Shown: one piece after another, positions 34,198 through 42,900 of the stretch
Numbering within the stretch: position 1 is the stretch's first letter
How the letters are laid out: the number at the start of each line of letters is the position of its first letter
NCBI GenBank assembly: GCA_036654095.1
Contig: JAVVSR010000008.1
Coordinates: forward strand, 1 to 64,000
DNA length: 64,000 nt
From: JAVVSR01 sp036654095
GTDB lineage: Bacteria; Bacillota; Clostridia; Christensenellales; CAG-917
Reading direction: 5' to 3'
Notes under the pieces: model-generated
What the model was told of the DNA's origin: nothing
Seen by the model: only the letters and a program-made list of their open reading frames with translations
Databases searched by the model: none
Translations under genes and position numbers: made by a program

Positions 34198-36171
34198 ATG
34201 GAAAGTTTTAAACTTAAAGCGAAGTTTTCGCCGTGCGGTGACCAAATAGAAGCTATTGAAAAACTGACTAACGGTCTTAATGATGGCTTCCGAACACAAG
34301 TTTTGAGGGGGGTCACTGGCAGTGGGAAAACTTTTACTATGGCAAATATTATTGAACGCGCGCAAAGACCAGCGCTTGTTATTGCGCATAATAAAATTCT
34401 TGCAGCGCAACTATGTAATGAGTTTCGTGAGTTTTTCCCAGACAATCGTGTTGAATTTTTTGTAAGTTATTATGACTATTATCAACCCGAGGCATACATT
34501 CCTCGAAGCGATACCTATATTGAAAAAGAATTAGAAATTAATCAGGAAATTGATAAATTGCGCCACTCTGCAACTAGCGCGCTTTGCGAGCGCAGAGATG
34601 TTATTGTTGTTGCGTCGGTGTCGTGTATCTATGGCTTGGGCGCGCCATTGGAATACTACAATTTGGCCGTATCGCTGCGTCCGAAAATGATTTTAGATAG
34701 AGATGAGCTTGCTCGTAAACTTGTGGATATTCAATATAAGCGAGCGGACATCGATTTTCAAAGAAGCACTTTTCGGATTAGAGGCGACGTATTGGATATA
34801 TTTCCTGCCGCAAATAGCGAAGTTGCAATTAGGGTTGAGTTTTTTGGCGATGAAATTGACAAGCTTTATGAAATTGACAGCTTAACGGGTAAACCTTTGG
34901 CAAGTTTGGAGCATACGGTTATCTTCCCGGCGAGCCACTATGTAGTTGGAAGCAAAACTATGGAAAACGCGTTGAAAATAATTACTCGAGATGCCGATGA
35001 CCGTGTTAAATATTTTTCCGACGAACATAAACTTATTGAGGCGCAAAGGATTGGCGAACGTGTGGCGTATGACCTCGAAATGATGCGCGAAATGGGCTAT
35101 TGCAGTGGTATCGAAAATTATAGCCGCTATTTCGACGGACGTGAACCGGGACAACCTCCCTACACGCTTATTGATTTTTTTCCCAAAGATTTTATTACTT
35201 TTATTGACGAAAGTCATATGACTATTCCGCAGATACGCGGTATGTATAATGGCGACCGTTCGCGTAAAGACAATCTTGTCGGATTTGGGTTTAGGCTACC
35301 TGCGGCATACGATAACAGGCCATTGCGCTTTGACGAATTTGATGCAAAAATCGGACAAATGATTTGCCTATCTGCAACACCCGCTCCATACGAACTAGGC
35401 GAGGCCGACCAAATTGCCGAACAACTTATTAGGCCAACGGGGATAATTGACCCTGAAATTTTTATTCATAAAATCGACGGTCAAATTGACGATTTAATTG
35501 GAGAAATCCACACTGTTGTTGAAAGCGGCGGTCGAGTGCTAGTCACGACGCTTACTAAGAAAATGGCCGAAAACCTAACCGCATTTTTGAAAGAAAATGG
35601 AATAAAGGTTAGGTATATGCACAGCGATATTGAAACCCTCGAGCGTATTGAAATAATATCGTCATTACGAAAAGGCGAAATAGATGTTCTTGTTGGTATA
35701 AACCTTTTGCGCGAAGGATTGGACTTGCCTGAAGTTAAACTTGTCGCAATTTTAGATGCTGACAAGGAAGGCTTTTTGCGTAGCGAAACAGCGCTTATTC
35801 AAACGGTTGGCAGGGCAGCGCGTAACATCGAAAGTAAGGTAATTATGTATGCCGACAACATCACTGGAAGTATGGCGCGCGCAATTAGCGAAACTAATCG
35901 CAGGCGGAAAATACAAACGGAATATAATCTTGAAAATAATATTACGCCAACTACTATTATTAAGGATATTGTAAATACTATTGAAATAACCAAAAAGATA
36001 GTTGAACCCGAAAAACGTGATAATAAAGATATCATTAGCGAACTTGAACGTTTGAAGGGTCTTATGCAACTAGCTGCCGATAGCCTTGATTTTGAGTCGG
36101 CAATTAGGCTTCGTGATAGGGTAAGCGAATTGAAACAAATATTAAGGGACGACAAAAAAAATAATGGATAA
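34198..36171 (+). CDS. uvrB: Excinuclease ABC subunit B
   Basis: The 657-residue product is a full UvrB: Walker A GVTGSGKT (about residues 39-46), the damage-probing beta-hairpin region SYYDYYQPEAY, DESHMT, helicase motif VI VGRAARN preceded by LDADKEGFLRSE, and a C-terminal UVR domain (about 615-650) that contacts UvrC. It loads onto damage with UvrA during nucleotide excision repair. Its stop overlaps the uvrA start by eight bases, ensuring coupled translation. uvrC is not next in line. Confidence 0.97.
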   Translation: MESFKLKAKFSPCGDQIEAIEKLTNGLNDGFRTQVLRGVTGSGKTFTMANIIERAQRPALVIAHNKILAAQLCNEFREFFPDNRVEFFVSYYDYYQPEAYIPRSDTYIEKELEINQEIDKLRHSATSALCERRDVIVVASVSCIYGLGAPLEYYNLAVSLRPKMILDRDELARKLVDIQYKRADIDFQRSTFRIRGDVLDIFPAANSEVAIRVEFFGDEIDKLYEIDSLTGKPLASLEHTVIFPASHYVVGSKTMENALKIITRDADDRVKYFSDEHKLIEAQRIGERVAYDLEMMREMGYCSGIENYSRYFDGREPGQPPYTLIDFFPKDFITFIDESHMTIPQIRGMYNGDRSRKDNLVGFGFRLPAAYDNRPLRFDEFDAKIGQMICLSATPAPYELGEADQIAEQLIRPTGIIDPEIFIHKIDGQIDDLIGEIHTVVESGGRVLVTTLTKKMAENLTAFLKENGIKVRYMHSDIETLERIEIISSLRKGEIDVLVGINLLREGLDLPEVKLVAILDADKEGFLRSETALIQTVGRAARNIESKVIMYADNITGSMARAISETNRRRKIQTEYNLENNITPTTIIKDIVNTIEITKKIVEPEKRDNKDIISELERLKGLMQLAADSLDFESAIRLRDRVSELKQILRDDKKNNG

Positions 36172-38989
36172 AATATTTATTAAAGGCGCAAAAGAAAATA
36201 ATCTTAAAAACATCGATGTTTCGATTCCACGAAATAAGTTGGTGGTTTTTACAGGGCTTTCGGGTAGCGGAAAATCATCGCTAGCTTTTGACACCATTTT
36301 TGCAGAAGGCCAACGTCGATATATCGAAAGCCTTTCAAGTTACGCGCGACAGTTTTTAGGGCAAATGGAAAAGCCGAACGTTGAATACATTGAAGGCCTT
36401 TCACCAGCGGTTTCAATCGACCAAAAAACGACGTCAAAAAATCCGCGTTCAACCGTTGGCACAGTAACTGAAATTTATGACTATATGCGCTTGCTTTTTG
36501 CAAGAGTAGGAACTCCGCATTGCCCCAAATGCGGCCGCGAAATTACTCAGCAGTCGGTTGACCAAATCTGCGATAAAATTATCGACAATGTCAAAACTTC
36601 GGGCGATAACAAAATTATTATTCTTGCGCCTGCCGTTCGCGGAAGAAAGGGCGAATACAATAAAATGCTTAACGACTTTAAAAAAGCAGGCTATATTCGC
36701 GTACGCGTTGATGGTATTGACTACACGCTAGATGAGGAAATTGAACTTGATAAAAACGTTAAGCACACTATTTCCGTTACGGTTGATAGGCTTGTTATTA
36801 AAGATGGCATTGAACGACGTCTAACAGATAGTTTGGAAACGGCCATTAAGTTGGGCGACGGCCTTGTAATTATCGACAACAACGGCCACGAAAGTTTGTT
36901 TTCTACAAAGTATAATTGCCCCGATTGCGATATCAGCATTGAGGAGTTGGAACCGCGGCTATTTAGTTTTAATAATCCTTATGGCGCGTGTCCCGATTGC
37001 ACGGGCTTAGGTTTCAACAACCAAATTGATTTGGATATGATTATTAAAGATGAAAATCTAAGTATAAACGCTGGCGGTATTTCCACGCCGTCGGGTTGGA
37101 ATATGGATACAAGCCGAATAACCAACGCGCAATTTAAAGCGTTATCGAAGCAGTACGGTTTTTCGCTTGACGTTCCAATTAAGGACTTGCCAAAGTCAAT
37201 AATGAAAATTTTGCTTTATGGTACGGGCGAACGCGTTTCTATTGACTACAATTCGCAAAGTTTCAAAGGCAGTTTTATGACAAGTTATGAAGGCATTGTA
37301 AACAATCTTTTGAGGCGCTATCGCGATACGATGTCGGACGCTGTAAAACAGGAAATTGAAAAATATATGAAAAGCGTACCTTGTAAAACATGTAACGGAA
37401 AAAGGTTAAAAAAGGAAGCGTTAGCTGTTACTGTCGGGGGGTTGAACATTGCCGAAATTTCGGATATGAGCATTGTAAAGCTTGATAAGTTTTTTAATGA
37501 ATTACTTTTAGATGAACAAAAAACTTTAATTGGTAAGTCAATTATTAAAGAAATTCGCGCAAGGTTAAACTTTTTAATCAATGTTGGGCTAGACTACCTC
37601 ACGTTATCTCGCACGGCGGCTACATTGTCGGGCGGCGAGTCGCAACGAATTAGGCTTGCCACGCAAATTGGTAGTGGACTTACGGGCGTATTATATATTT
37701 TAGATGAGCCAAGTATTGGCTTGCACCAAAAGGACAATGCGAGGCTTTTGGAAAGTTTGAAGGGGTTGCGCGACTTGGGCAACACCTTAATTGTGGTTGA
37801 ACACGACGATGAAACGATAAGAGCCGCCGACTATGTTGTTGATATCGGCCCAGGCGCGGGCATACACGGAGGCGAACTTGTTGTTTCGGGGACGGTCGAC
37901 GATGTAATGGCTTGCGATAAATCATATACGGGCAAGTATTTGAAGGGCGAACTTAAAATAGATGTTCCCGAAAGCCGAAGACAGCCAGATGGCAGATATT
38001 TGTCGATACTGGGCGCAAAACAAAATAATCTTAAAAATCTTGATATTAAAATTCCTATTGGATTATTCACCGTAATTACAGGTGTGTCTGGTAGCGGTAA
38101 AAGTAGCTTAGTTAATGAAATAATTTATCCGCATATTTTTAATAAAATTTATAAAAGTAAACAAAAAGAAGGGGACTTTAACGAAATACTTGGGACAGAA
38201 TATTTTGATAAGATTATCAATATTGACCAGTCGCCAATAGGCCGCACTCCTCGAAGCAATCCCGCTACCTACACAGGCGTGTTTACGCCGATACGCGAGC
38301 TTTTTGCCGCTACTCCCGACGCGCGCGCTAGAGGTTATAAGGCAGGTCGGTTTAGCTTTAACATTGCTGGCGGACGTTGCGAAAATTGCGGCGGCGATGG
38401 TATTATTGAAATTGAAATGCACTTTTTACCTGATATTTATGTACCGTGCTCGGTTTGTCACGGCAAGCGGTATAACCGCGAAACTTTAGAGGTTAAGTAT
38501 AAGGGTAAAAACATTTACGATGTATTAGATATGACTGTTGAGGAGGCTTGTGACTTTTTTAAAAATATATCAAGTATATATAATAAGATTAAAACGATGT
38601 TTGATGTAGGTCTTTCGTACATTAAACTAGGTCAATCATCAACAACCTTGTCAGGAGGGGAAGCGCAGCGAGTTAAATTATCGACTGAATTGGCTAAACG
38701 TAGCACAGGTAAAACGCTTTATATTTTGGACGAACCAACAACGGGATTACATCCACACGACGTAAAAAAATTAGTTACAATTTTACAAAGACTTGTCGAG
38801 GGCGGAAATACAGTTGTTGTAATTGAGCATAATCTTGATGTAATTAAGGTTGCCGATAATATTATTGACCTAGGGCCTAACGGAGGCGACCGCGGTGGAG
38901 AGTTGGTTTCATCGGGAACTCCTGAACAAATTGCAAAATGTGAAAAATCGTATACTGGACAATACTTGAAAAAGATTTTATTAAAATAG
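36164..38989 (+). CDS. uvrA: Excinuclease ABC subunit A
   Basis: The 941-residue product has two ABC ATPase modules: Walker A GLSGSGKSSLAF (about residues 31-42) and GVSGSGKSSLV (about 643-653), two ABC signatures LSGGESQR and LSGGEAQR, and zinc modules CPKCG, CPDC...CPDC, CKTCNGKR and CENCGGDG...CSVCHGKR. It recognises damaged DNA and hands it to UvrB. Length is normal. It is the last gene of the operon beginning at 33355. Confidence 0.97.
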   Translation: MDKIFIKGAKENNLKNIDVSIPRNKLVVFTGLSGSGKSSLAFDTIFAEGQRRYIESLSSYARQFLGQMEKPNVEYIEGLSPAVSIDQKTTSKNPRSTVGTVTEIYDYMRLLFARVGTPHCPKCGREITQQSVDQICDKIIDNVKTSGDNKIIILAPAVRGRKGEYNKMLNDFKKAGYIRVRVDGIDYTLDEEIELDKNVKHTISVTVDRLVIKDGIERRLTDSLETAIKLGDGLVIIDNNGHESLFSTKYNCPDCDISIEELEPRLFSFNNPYGACPDCTGLGFNNQIDLDMIIKDENLSINAGGISTPSGWNMDTSRITNAQFKALSKQYGFSLDVPIKDLPKSIMKILLYGTGERVSIDYNSQSFKGSFMTSYEGIVNNLLRRYRDTMSDAVKQEIEKYMKSVPCKTCNGKRLKKEALAVTVGGLNIAEISDMSIVKLDKFFNELLLDEQKTLIGKSIIKEIRARLNFLINVGLDYLTLSRTAATLSGGESQRIRLATQIGSGLTGVLYILDEPSIGLHQKDNARLLESLKGLRDLGNTLIVVEHDDETIRAADYVVDIGPGAGIHGGELVVSGTVDDVMACDKSYTGKYLKGELKIDVPESRRQPDGRYLSILGAKQNNLKNLDIKIPIGLFTVITGVSGSGKSSLVNEIIYPHIFNKIYKSKQKEGDFNEILGTEYFDKIINIDQSPIGRTPRSNPATYTGVFTPIRELFAATPDARARGYKAGRFSFNIAGGRCENCGGDGIIEIEMHFLPDIYVPCSVCHGKRYNRETLEVKYKGKNIYDVLDMTVEEACDFFKNISSIYNKIKTMFDVGLSYIKLGQSSTTLSGGEAQRVKLSTELAKRSTGKTLYILDEPTTGLHPHDVKKLVTILQRLVEGGNTVVVIEHNLDVIKVADNIIDLGPNGGDRGGELVSSGTPEQIAKCEKSYTGQYLKKILLK

Positions 38990-39088
38990 CTTTTTATGTT
39001 AAAATTATGCGGTACAATAAAGTCTAGCTATTTGCAGTTAAACGTAATTTATGCTTAACTGCCACTGTTTTTTAGCGCGCGGAGGATT

Positions 39089-40543
39089 ATGAAACACATA
39101 TCTAAAATAACTAATATAATTTTATTATGCCTAATTATGTGTTTTTCTTTCGTAGGGTGCAACACCGATAGGCTAAAAGAAATTCAAAATGGAATTATAG
39201 ATACTATAAAAGATGCGATTGCAAGGGCGTACTCGGTTTCGCTCGGGGGCAATGTTAGCTCGATTTTACTTTCTAAAACAAATGGATTTATTTACACTAA
39301 AAACATCAGCAATGGAACCGAAAATCGTGTGTGTAATATAACGGGTAAATTTGTTGAAAACGAAAGTGGCCTATATCTAACATATGATAAAATAGAAAAT
39401 ATCAGTTACAAATTTGGTTTTAAAAATAGCAATACGACATTAGGCGAGTTCAATACTCAGGTAATAAAACGCGCGGGGTACATTGTATTTAACGGCGATA
39501 TAATGTTCAGCGATGAAAAAACGTTTAAGGCAAATGAAATTGTAACGTCTATTGGTAAACGCAAATTAGAAAAAGGCGGGGAATATGATTTTATTGTTAA
39601 AAAGGGCGCGACTATTGAAGATATAGTTAGCGATAACAAAAATTGTATTGTTGAACTTATGGGCGACGGAAACTCGCTTGAATATCCACTACTGGCGGAG
39701 ATGTTGGCGAGTCTGGACACTTCAAAAGAAGGCAAACAAATTATTGATATTACATATAAAAATTCGACTGCAAAGAAGTTTTCGTTTCTCGTTTCCTCTA
39801 CATTTGGAAGTTTTGATATTTCGGAATTACAAAAGCAATCTATGCCTGTGGGGTCGACCGTAGATGAGTTTATTTGTGGCAAAACTATTGGCGGAAATCC
39901 ACTAACTAGGGATATGATTGCGGATTTTGACTCATCAAAGGAAGGGAAAAAAAATATTACGGTTGCTTTTAATGGTATTATAGTTAAGGTGCAAGTTTAT
40001 TTTTATAATGCTGAAAATTTTGATAAAGTGTGGAACTTTAAAGTAGAACTTAATAATGTGGATAAAGATTGTATTGAGAGTGGCGTCGAATTGTCGGGTA
40101 AGCTTTGCGATATAACGCAAATGAACGGCCAAAAATTAGGTGACGTGCTAATTAATGAAAAAATTATTAGCGGTTATGATAAAACAAAAATTGGCGCGCA
40201 AAAAGTTGTGTTCAGTTATGGTGGACAAACGAAAACTAAGATTTTGAATGTATATGACAATTCAACAAAACCGATTGTAGATGTAAAACTCATTGCCTGT
40301 GGTTCAGATACGCAAAGCCCGATATTTAACATAACGTCTGACGGCGCGACTAATATAGGCGATTTTAAAGTACGCGTCAGCAGGGCTTCATCAGTTTTTA
40401 AAGATGTAGCAGTGGGGGTTAATATGTTTGTTGGGCTTAATGTTTCCACTGCTTATAATGGCCAAACTATATATATAAAGTATAATGTTGATGGTTACAA
40501 TTATTATTTACCATTAACGGTAAAATTAATTTGCGACAAATAG
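39089..40543 (+). CDS. Lipoprotein with three Ig-like (Big_3-type) repeats
   Basis: The 484-residue product has a signal peptide and lipobox FVGC (Cys about residue 24). Residues about 175-420 hold three copies of an approximately 75-residue module, recognised by LDTSKEGKQIIDITY, FDSSKEGKKNITVAF and YDKTKIGAQKVVFSY. This is the bacterial Ig-like group 3 fold. A final beta domain ends at PLTVKLICDK. Likely an extracellular binding protein tethered to the membrane. GGAGG precedes the ATG. Confidence 0.82.
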   Translation: MKHISKITNIILLCLIMCFSFVGCNTDRLKEIQNGIIDTIKDAIARAYSVSLGGNVSSILLSKTNGFIYTKNISNGTENRVCNITGKFVENESGLYLTYDKIENISYKFGFKNSNTTLGEFNTQVIKRAGYIVFNGDIMFSDEKTFKANEIVTSIGKRKLEKGGEYDFIVKKGATIEDIVSDNKNCIVELMGDGNSLEYPLLAEMLASLDTSKEGKQIIDITYKNSTAKKFSFLVSSTFGSFDISELQKQSMPVGSTVDEFICGKTIGGNPLTRDMIADFDSSKEGKKNITVAFNGIIVKVQVYFYNAENFDKVWNFKVELNNVDKDCIESGVELSGKLCDITQMNGQKLGDVLINEKIISGYDKTKIGAQKVVFSYGGQTKTKILNVYDNSTKPIVDVKLIACGSDTQSPIFNITSDGATNIGDFKVRVSRASSVFKDVAVGVNMFVGLNVSTAYNGQTIYIKYNVDGYNYYLPLTVKLICDK

Positions 40544-40581
40544 TATGGTTTAAATACCTAAAAGTGTTGTTTAAATAGGTT

Positions 40582-40962
40582 TTAAAAAATATCGGCAAAA
40601 TCGAAATCTAAAATGTCACGTATATTTTTAATTAGTTCAAACAATGAATCAATTTTCGACTCAGCATTTTGCATGTCATCGGTATCAAGCGAACCTTCTA
40701 TTTCGCCTATAACAACATTGACTTGCCGCGAGTCAGGACTAAATGAAATGCCATCAATTATTTTGCGTTTTTTATCCCACCACTTTTGCAAGATACGCAC
40801 TTTTTCTAGGGCTTCAGACGATTTGTTTTTATCAATAAGCGAGTCAATTTCTTGTAACTGCAAATTGAAACTGTCAAATGTGCGGTGAATAAAATAATGT
40901 TCTGAAACGCCAGCTGATACAATTATGGCTAATATCAAAATCAATAAAACAGCTTTCCTCAT
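40582..40962 (-). CDS. DUF4363 protein
   Basis: The 126-residue product has an N-terminal membrane anchor (about residues 4-22) and an extracellular helical domain with the family's central WWDKKRKII motif (about 65-73). DUF4363 proteins nearly always sit next to DUF421 membrane proteins, as here, where the ATG overlaps the upstream stop codon (ATGA). Function is unknown; the coupled translation supports a complex. Confidence 0.85.
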   Translation of the reverse strand: MRKAVLLILILAIIVSAGVSEHYFIHRTFDSFNLQLQEIDSLIDKNKSSEALEKVRILQKWWDKKRKIIDGISFSPDSRQVNVVIGEIEGSLDTDDMQNAESKIDSLFELIKNIRDILDFDFADIF

Positions 40963-41669
40963 ACATCCTCCACTAGCGTATTTAACACTTGGCCGTCAAA
41001 AGTTTGTATAAATGCTTCGTTATTTGCAAGCGAAAATATAAATATATTTTTTTGCTGTATATTAAGTTTTTTTAATGTGTTCATTATTTTTTCTTTTTCA
41101 ATCGGCGGAGTTATATGAGTTATAGTTTCGCCCATATATTTGCCTTCAATAATGATATTATAGGGTAAATTATTTTCGCCACCTTCAATTTTTAAATCGG
41201 CGTTTGTAACGTTTGCATTTGCAAACTTTGGAAGTATACTTAATTGTCCGTTTGTTTCGGCAATCGCATATTCTATTTCGCCAATTTTAAAATATCCTTG
41301 TCCTCGTAAACTCTCTAATAAATCGTTTGCAGTCATTCCACACTTCTTAAGCTGTTGGCAGTCAACTATGCCATTTGCAATAAGAATTACAGGCTTTCCG
41401 TTTAAAGTCTTTCTTATTCGACTGCTTTTTAAAATCATCATAGCAAAAAAATTATGAAGAAGAACAAGCGTAAATATTGGTATTATGCCGTATGTTATTG
41501 GAATTGTACTGTCGCTCATCGGAATACAGGCAAGTTCTGCGGCAACAAGCGTTATTGCAAACTCAAAAGGTTGCAGTTGTGATAATTGACGTTTCCCCAT
41601 AAGGCGCATTGCAATTAATAAAAAGACGTACAATATTATTGCGCGAAAAAATACGTTTAACATAAACAT
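40959..41669 (-). CDS. DUF421 (YetF/YrbG-like) membrane protein
   Basis: The 236-residue product has three N-terminal membrane helices (about residues 7-25, 33-50, 58-76), the RLMGKRQLSQL motif (about 22-32), then a soluble domain (about 85-170) with GKPVILIANG and an SLRGQGYFKIGEIEYAI segment. DUF421 proteins such as YetF and YdfS belong to a family without settled biochemistry. It is translated with the DUF4363 partner. The C-terminal part is longer than the usual core. Confidence 0.85.
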   Translation of the reverse strand: MFMLNVFFRAIILYVFLLIAMRLMGKRQLSQLQPFEFAITLVAAELACIPMSDSTIPITYGIIPIFTLVLLHNFFAMMILKSSRIRKTLNGKPVILIANGIVDCQQLKKCGMTANDLLESLRGQGYFKIGEIEYAIAETNGQLSILPKFANANVTNADLKIEGGENNLPYNIIIEGKYMGETITHITPPIEKEKIMNTLKKLNIQQKNIFIFSLANNEAFIQTFDGQVLNTLVEDV

Positions 41670-41774
41670 AGTGTAGCTAATTTTTAATTAATTATTAAAC
41701 AAATAAGGTTTTTTAATAAAAAGTTGATAAAACGAATTTGAAAGCACAATATTTTATATTACTTACAAAACACT

Positions 41775-41802
41775 TTGATATTTTTAATTTTTGTGATACA
41801 AT
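41775..41802 (+). promoter_or_regulatory. Promoter of the THF-riboswitch transcript
   Basis: TTGATA (41775-41780), 16-base spacer, TACAAT (41797-41802), about 50 bases before the aptamer. Confidence 0.55.
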
Positions 41803-41853
41803 TCAAATATTGAAATTACAAACGTAATTGCTAAATAGGTTTAAATAATTTAA

Positions 41854-41944
41854 ACAGAGTAGATATGTCGCGTTAAGTGTTATAGGATGGAATGTCGCCT
41901 ATAAACGAAAGGTAACGCCTGCGGTGACATATTGCGTTCGCTGT
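41854..41944 (+). promoter_or_regulatory. THF riboswitch (type I)
   Basis: The RNA shows the conserved series AGAGUAG, AUAUGUC-GCGUUAAGUGU, GGAUGGAAUGUCGCC, ACGAAAGGUAACGC, GCGGUGACAUAU, UGCGUUCGCU. ACAG (41854-41857) pairs with CUGU (41941-41944) to close P1 and AUAUGUC with GACAUAU. It fits the THF-I consensus from Eubacterium siraeum as remembered. Tetrahydrofolate binding should lower expression of the downstream folate transporter component. No covariance search was run. Confidence 0.92.
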
Positions 41945-41985
41945 ACATTTGGGAACTCGGTTTGGCCGTGTTTTCTGTTGCATCG

Positions 41986-42009
41986 AACCTCTTGCAAGGA
42001 GGTTTTTTT
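41986..42009 (+). promoter_or_regulatory. Expression-platform hairpin that holds the ribosome binding site
   Basis: AACCTC (41986-41991) pairs with GAGGTT (41999-42004), a T tract follows and the ATG comes at 42010. The 3' arm contains the AGGAGGT ribosome binding site. The hairpin can hide that site, and with its T run it could also terminate transcription. Confidence 0.65.
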
Positions 42010-42624
42010 ATGTCAAAAAATGACGCTCAGTCTTATCAAGAGGTGCTTGATAAAAGCATTGTTGAATGTGGTGTATTGCAAGATAGAAAAAGTGTTTTTT
42101 CAACTCGAAAAATTGCATATATAGCTATGTTTGTGGCAATTAATGTTGTTATCGGCGCGTTTTCTCCGCGCATTGGCACTCTTAAAGTGACGCTAACTTA
42201 TACAATGTGTTTTTTGGCAGGCTATTTTTTCGGTGGCGTTGCTGGCGTTGTTGTAGGCGGAATGGGTGACCTGTTAGGAAGTTTACTTGGGGGTTTTGCG
42301 CCTAATCCAATAATTTTGTTGTCTTCTTGTCTATTGGGTTTTTTGCCCGCGTTGGCGCGAAAAATCGAAATCAAGGCTTTAAAGGAATTTTCACCTTATT
42401 TCCAAATTTTGATTAGTTATATTCTATGTTTCGTGATTTGCACTATGTTTGTAAATACATATGGTTTATACATAATTGGATTAGCAAAAGGGAAAAGTTT
42501 TTGGGCATATGTTGTTGTTCGTATGGCGACGCAAAGCCCGATAATAATTGGCAATCTTATGCTGACTTTTGCGCTATATCCTATATTTTCAAAGATATTT
42601 AATTTGTCGGTTAAAAAGTTTTAA
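42010..42624 (+). CDS. folT: ECF transporter S component, probably folate-specific
   Basis: The 204-residue product has an N-terminal cytoplasmic stretch of about 35 residues and about six membrane helices. The AYIAMFVAINVVIGAF start, PRIG, and GVAGVVVGGMGDLLGSLLGG pattern is that of ECF S components. The THF riboswitch upstream makes folate the likely substrate. It needs the shared EcfA/A'/T module, not in this window. Start at 42010 is fixed by the ribosome binding site; the longer reading from 41932 runs through the riboswitch. Confidence 0.85.
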   Translation: MSKNDAQSYQEVLDKSIVECGVLQDRKSVFSTRKIAYIAMFVAINVVIGAFSPRIGTLKVTLTYTMCFLAGYFFGGVAGVVVGGMGDLLGSLLGGFAPNPIILLSSCLLGFLPALARKIEIKALKEFSPYFQILISYILCFVICTMFVNTYGLYIIGLAKGKSFWAYVVVRMATQSPIIIGNLMLTFALYPIFSKIFNLSVKKF

Positions 42625-42647
42625 GTGTGCTGTATAAATTAATGAAT

Positions 42648-42824
42648 GATATGTTAAAGTGAAATATTGCGTAAAATCAACGCTTAGATATGTATAAGAA
42701 TTAAACATATTTTAGTATTTTTTCGATATGTTTAAAGCGAAATATTGCGTAAAATCAACGCTTAGATATGAGTAAGAGTTAAACATATTTTAGTATTTTT
42801 TTTGATAAGTTTAAAGCGAAATTG
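42648..42824 (+). repeat. Tandem repeat, about 77-bp unit, 2.2 copies
   Basis: The unit GATATGTTAAAGTGAAATAT... through TTTTAGTATTTTTT begins at 42648, again at 42725, and a third partial copy starts at 42804. Copies are about 90 percent alike. It fills the spacer between folT and its convergent neighbour. Confidence 0.85.
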
Positions 42825-42873
42825 TATTAATTAGTATAAATGAAGATTAAATATATTTAAACAATTATATTTG

Positions 42874-42900
42874 AAGCTATAAAGGTTTTGTAGCTTTTTT
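42874..42900 (+). terminator. Probable folT terminator, overlapping the end of the flippase gene
   Basis: AAGCTATAAA / TTTTGTAGCTT form a ten-pair stem (one T-G) with a three-base loop and a T-rich tail. It lies about 250 bases after folT. Confidence 0.5.

Noticed and set aside
41932..42009. Upstream extension of the folate S component
   Set aside because: The extra 26 codons run through the THF riboswitch and the ribosome-binding-site hairpin; the real start is ATG 42010.
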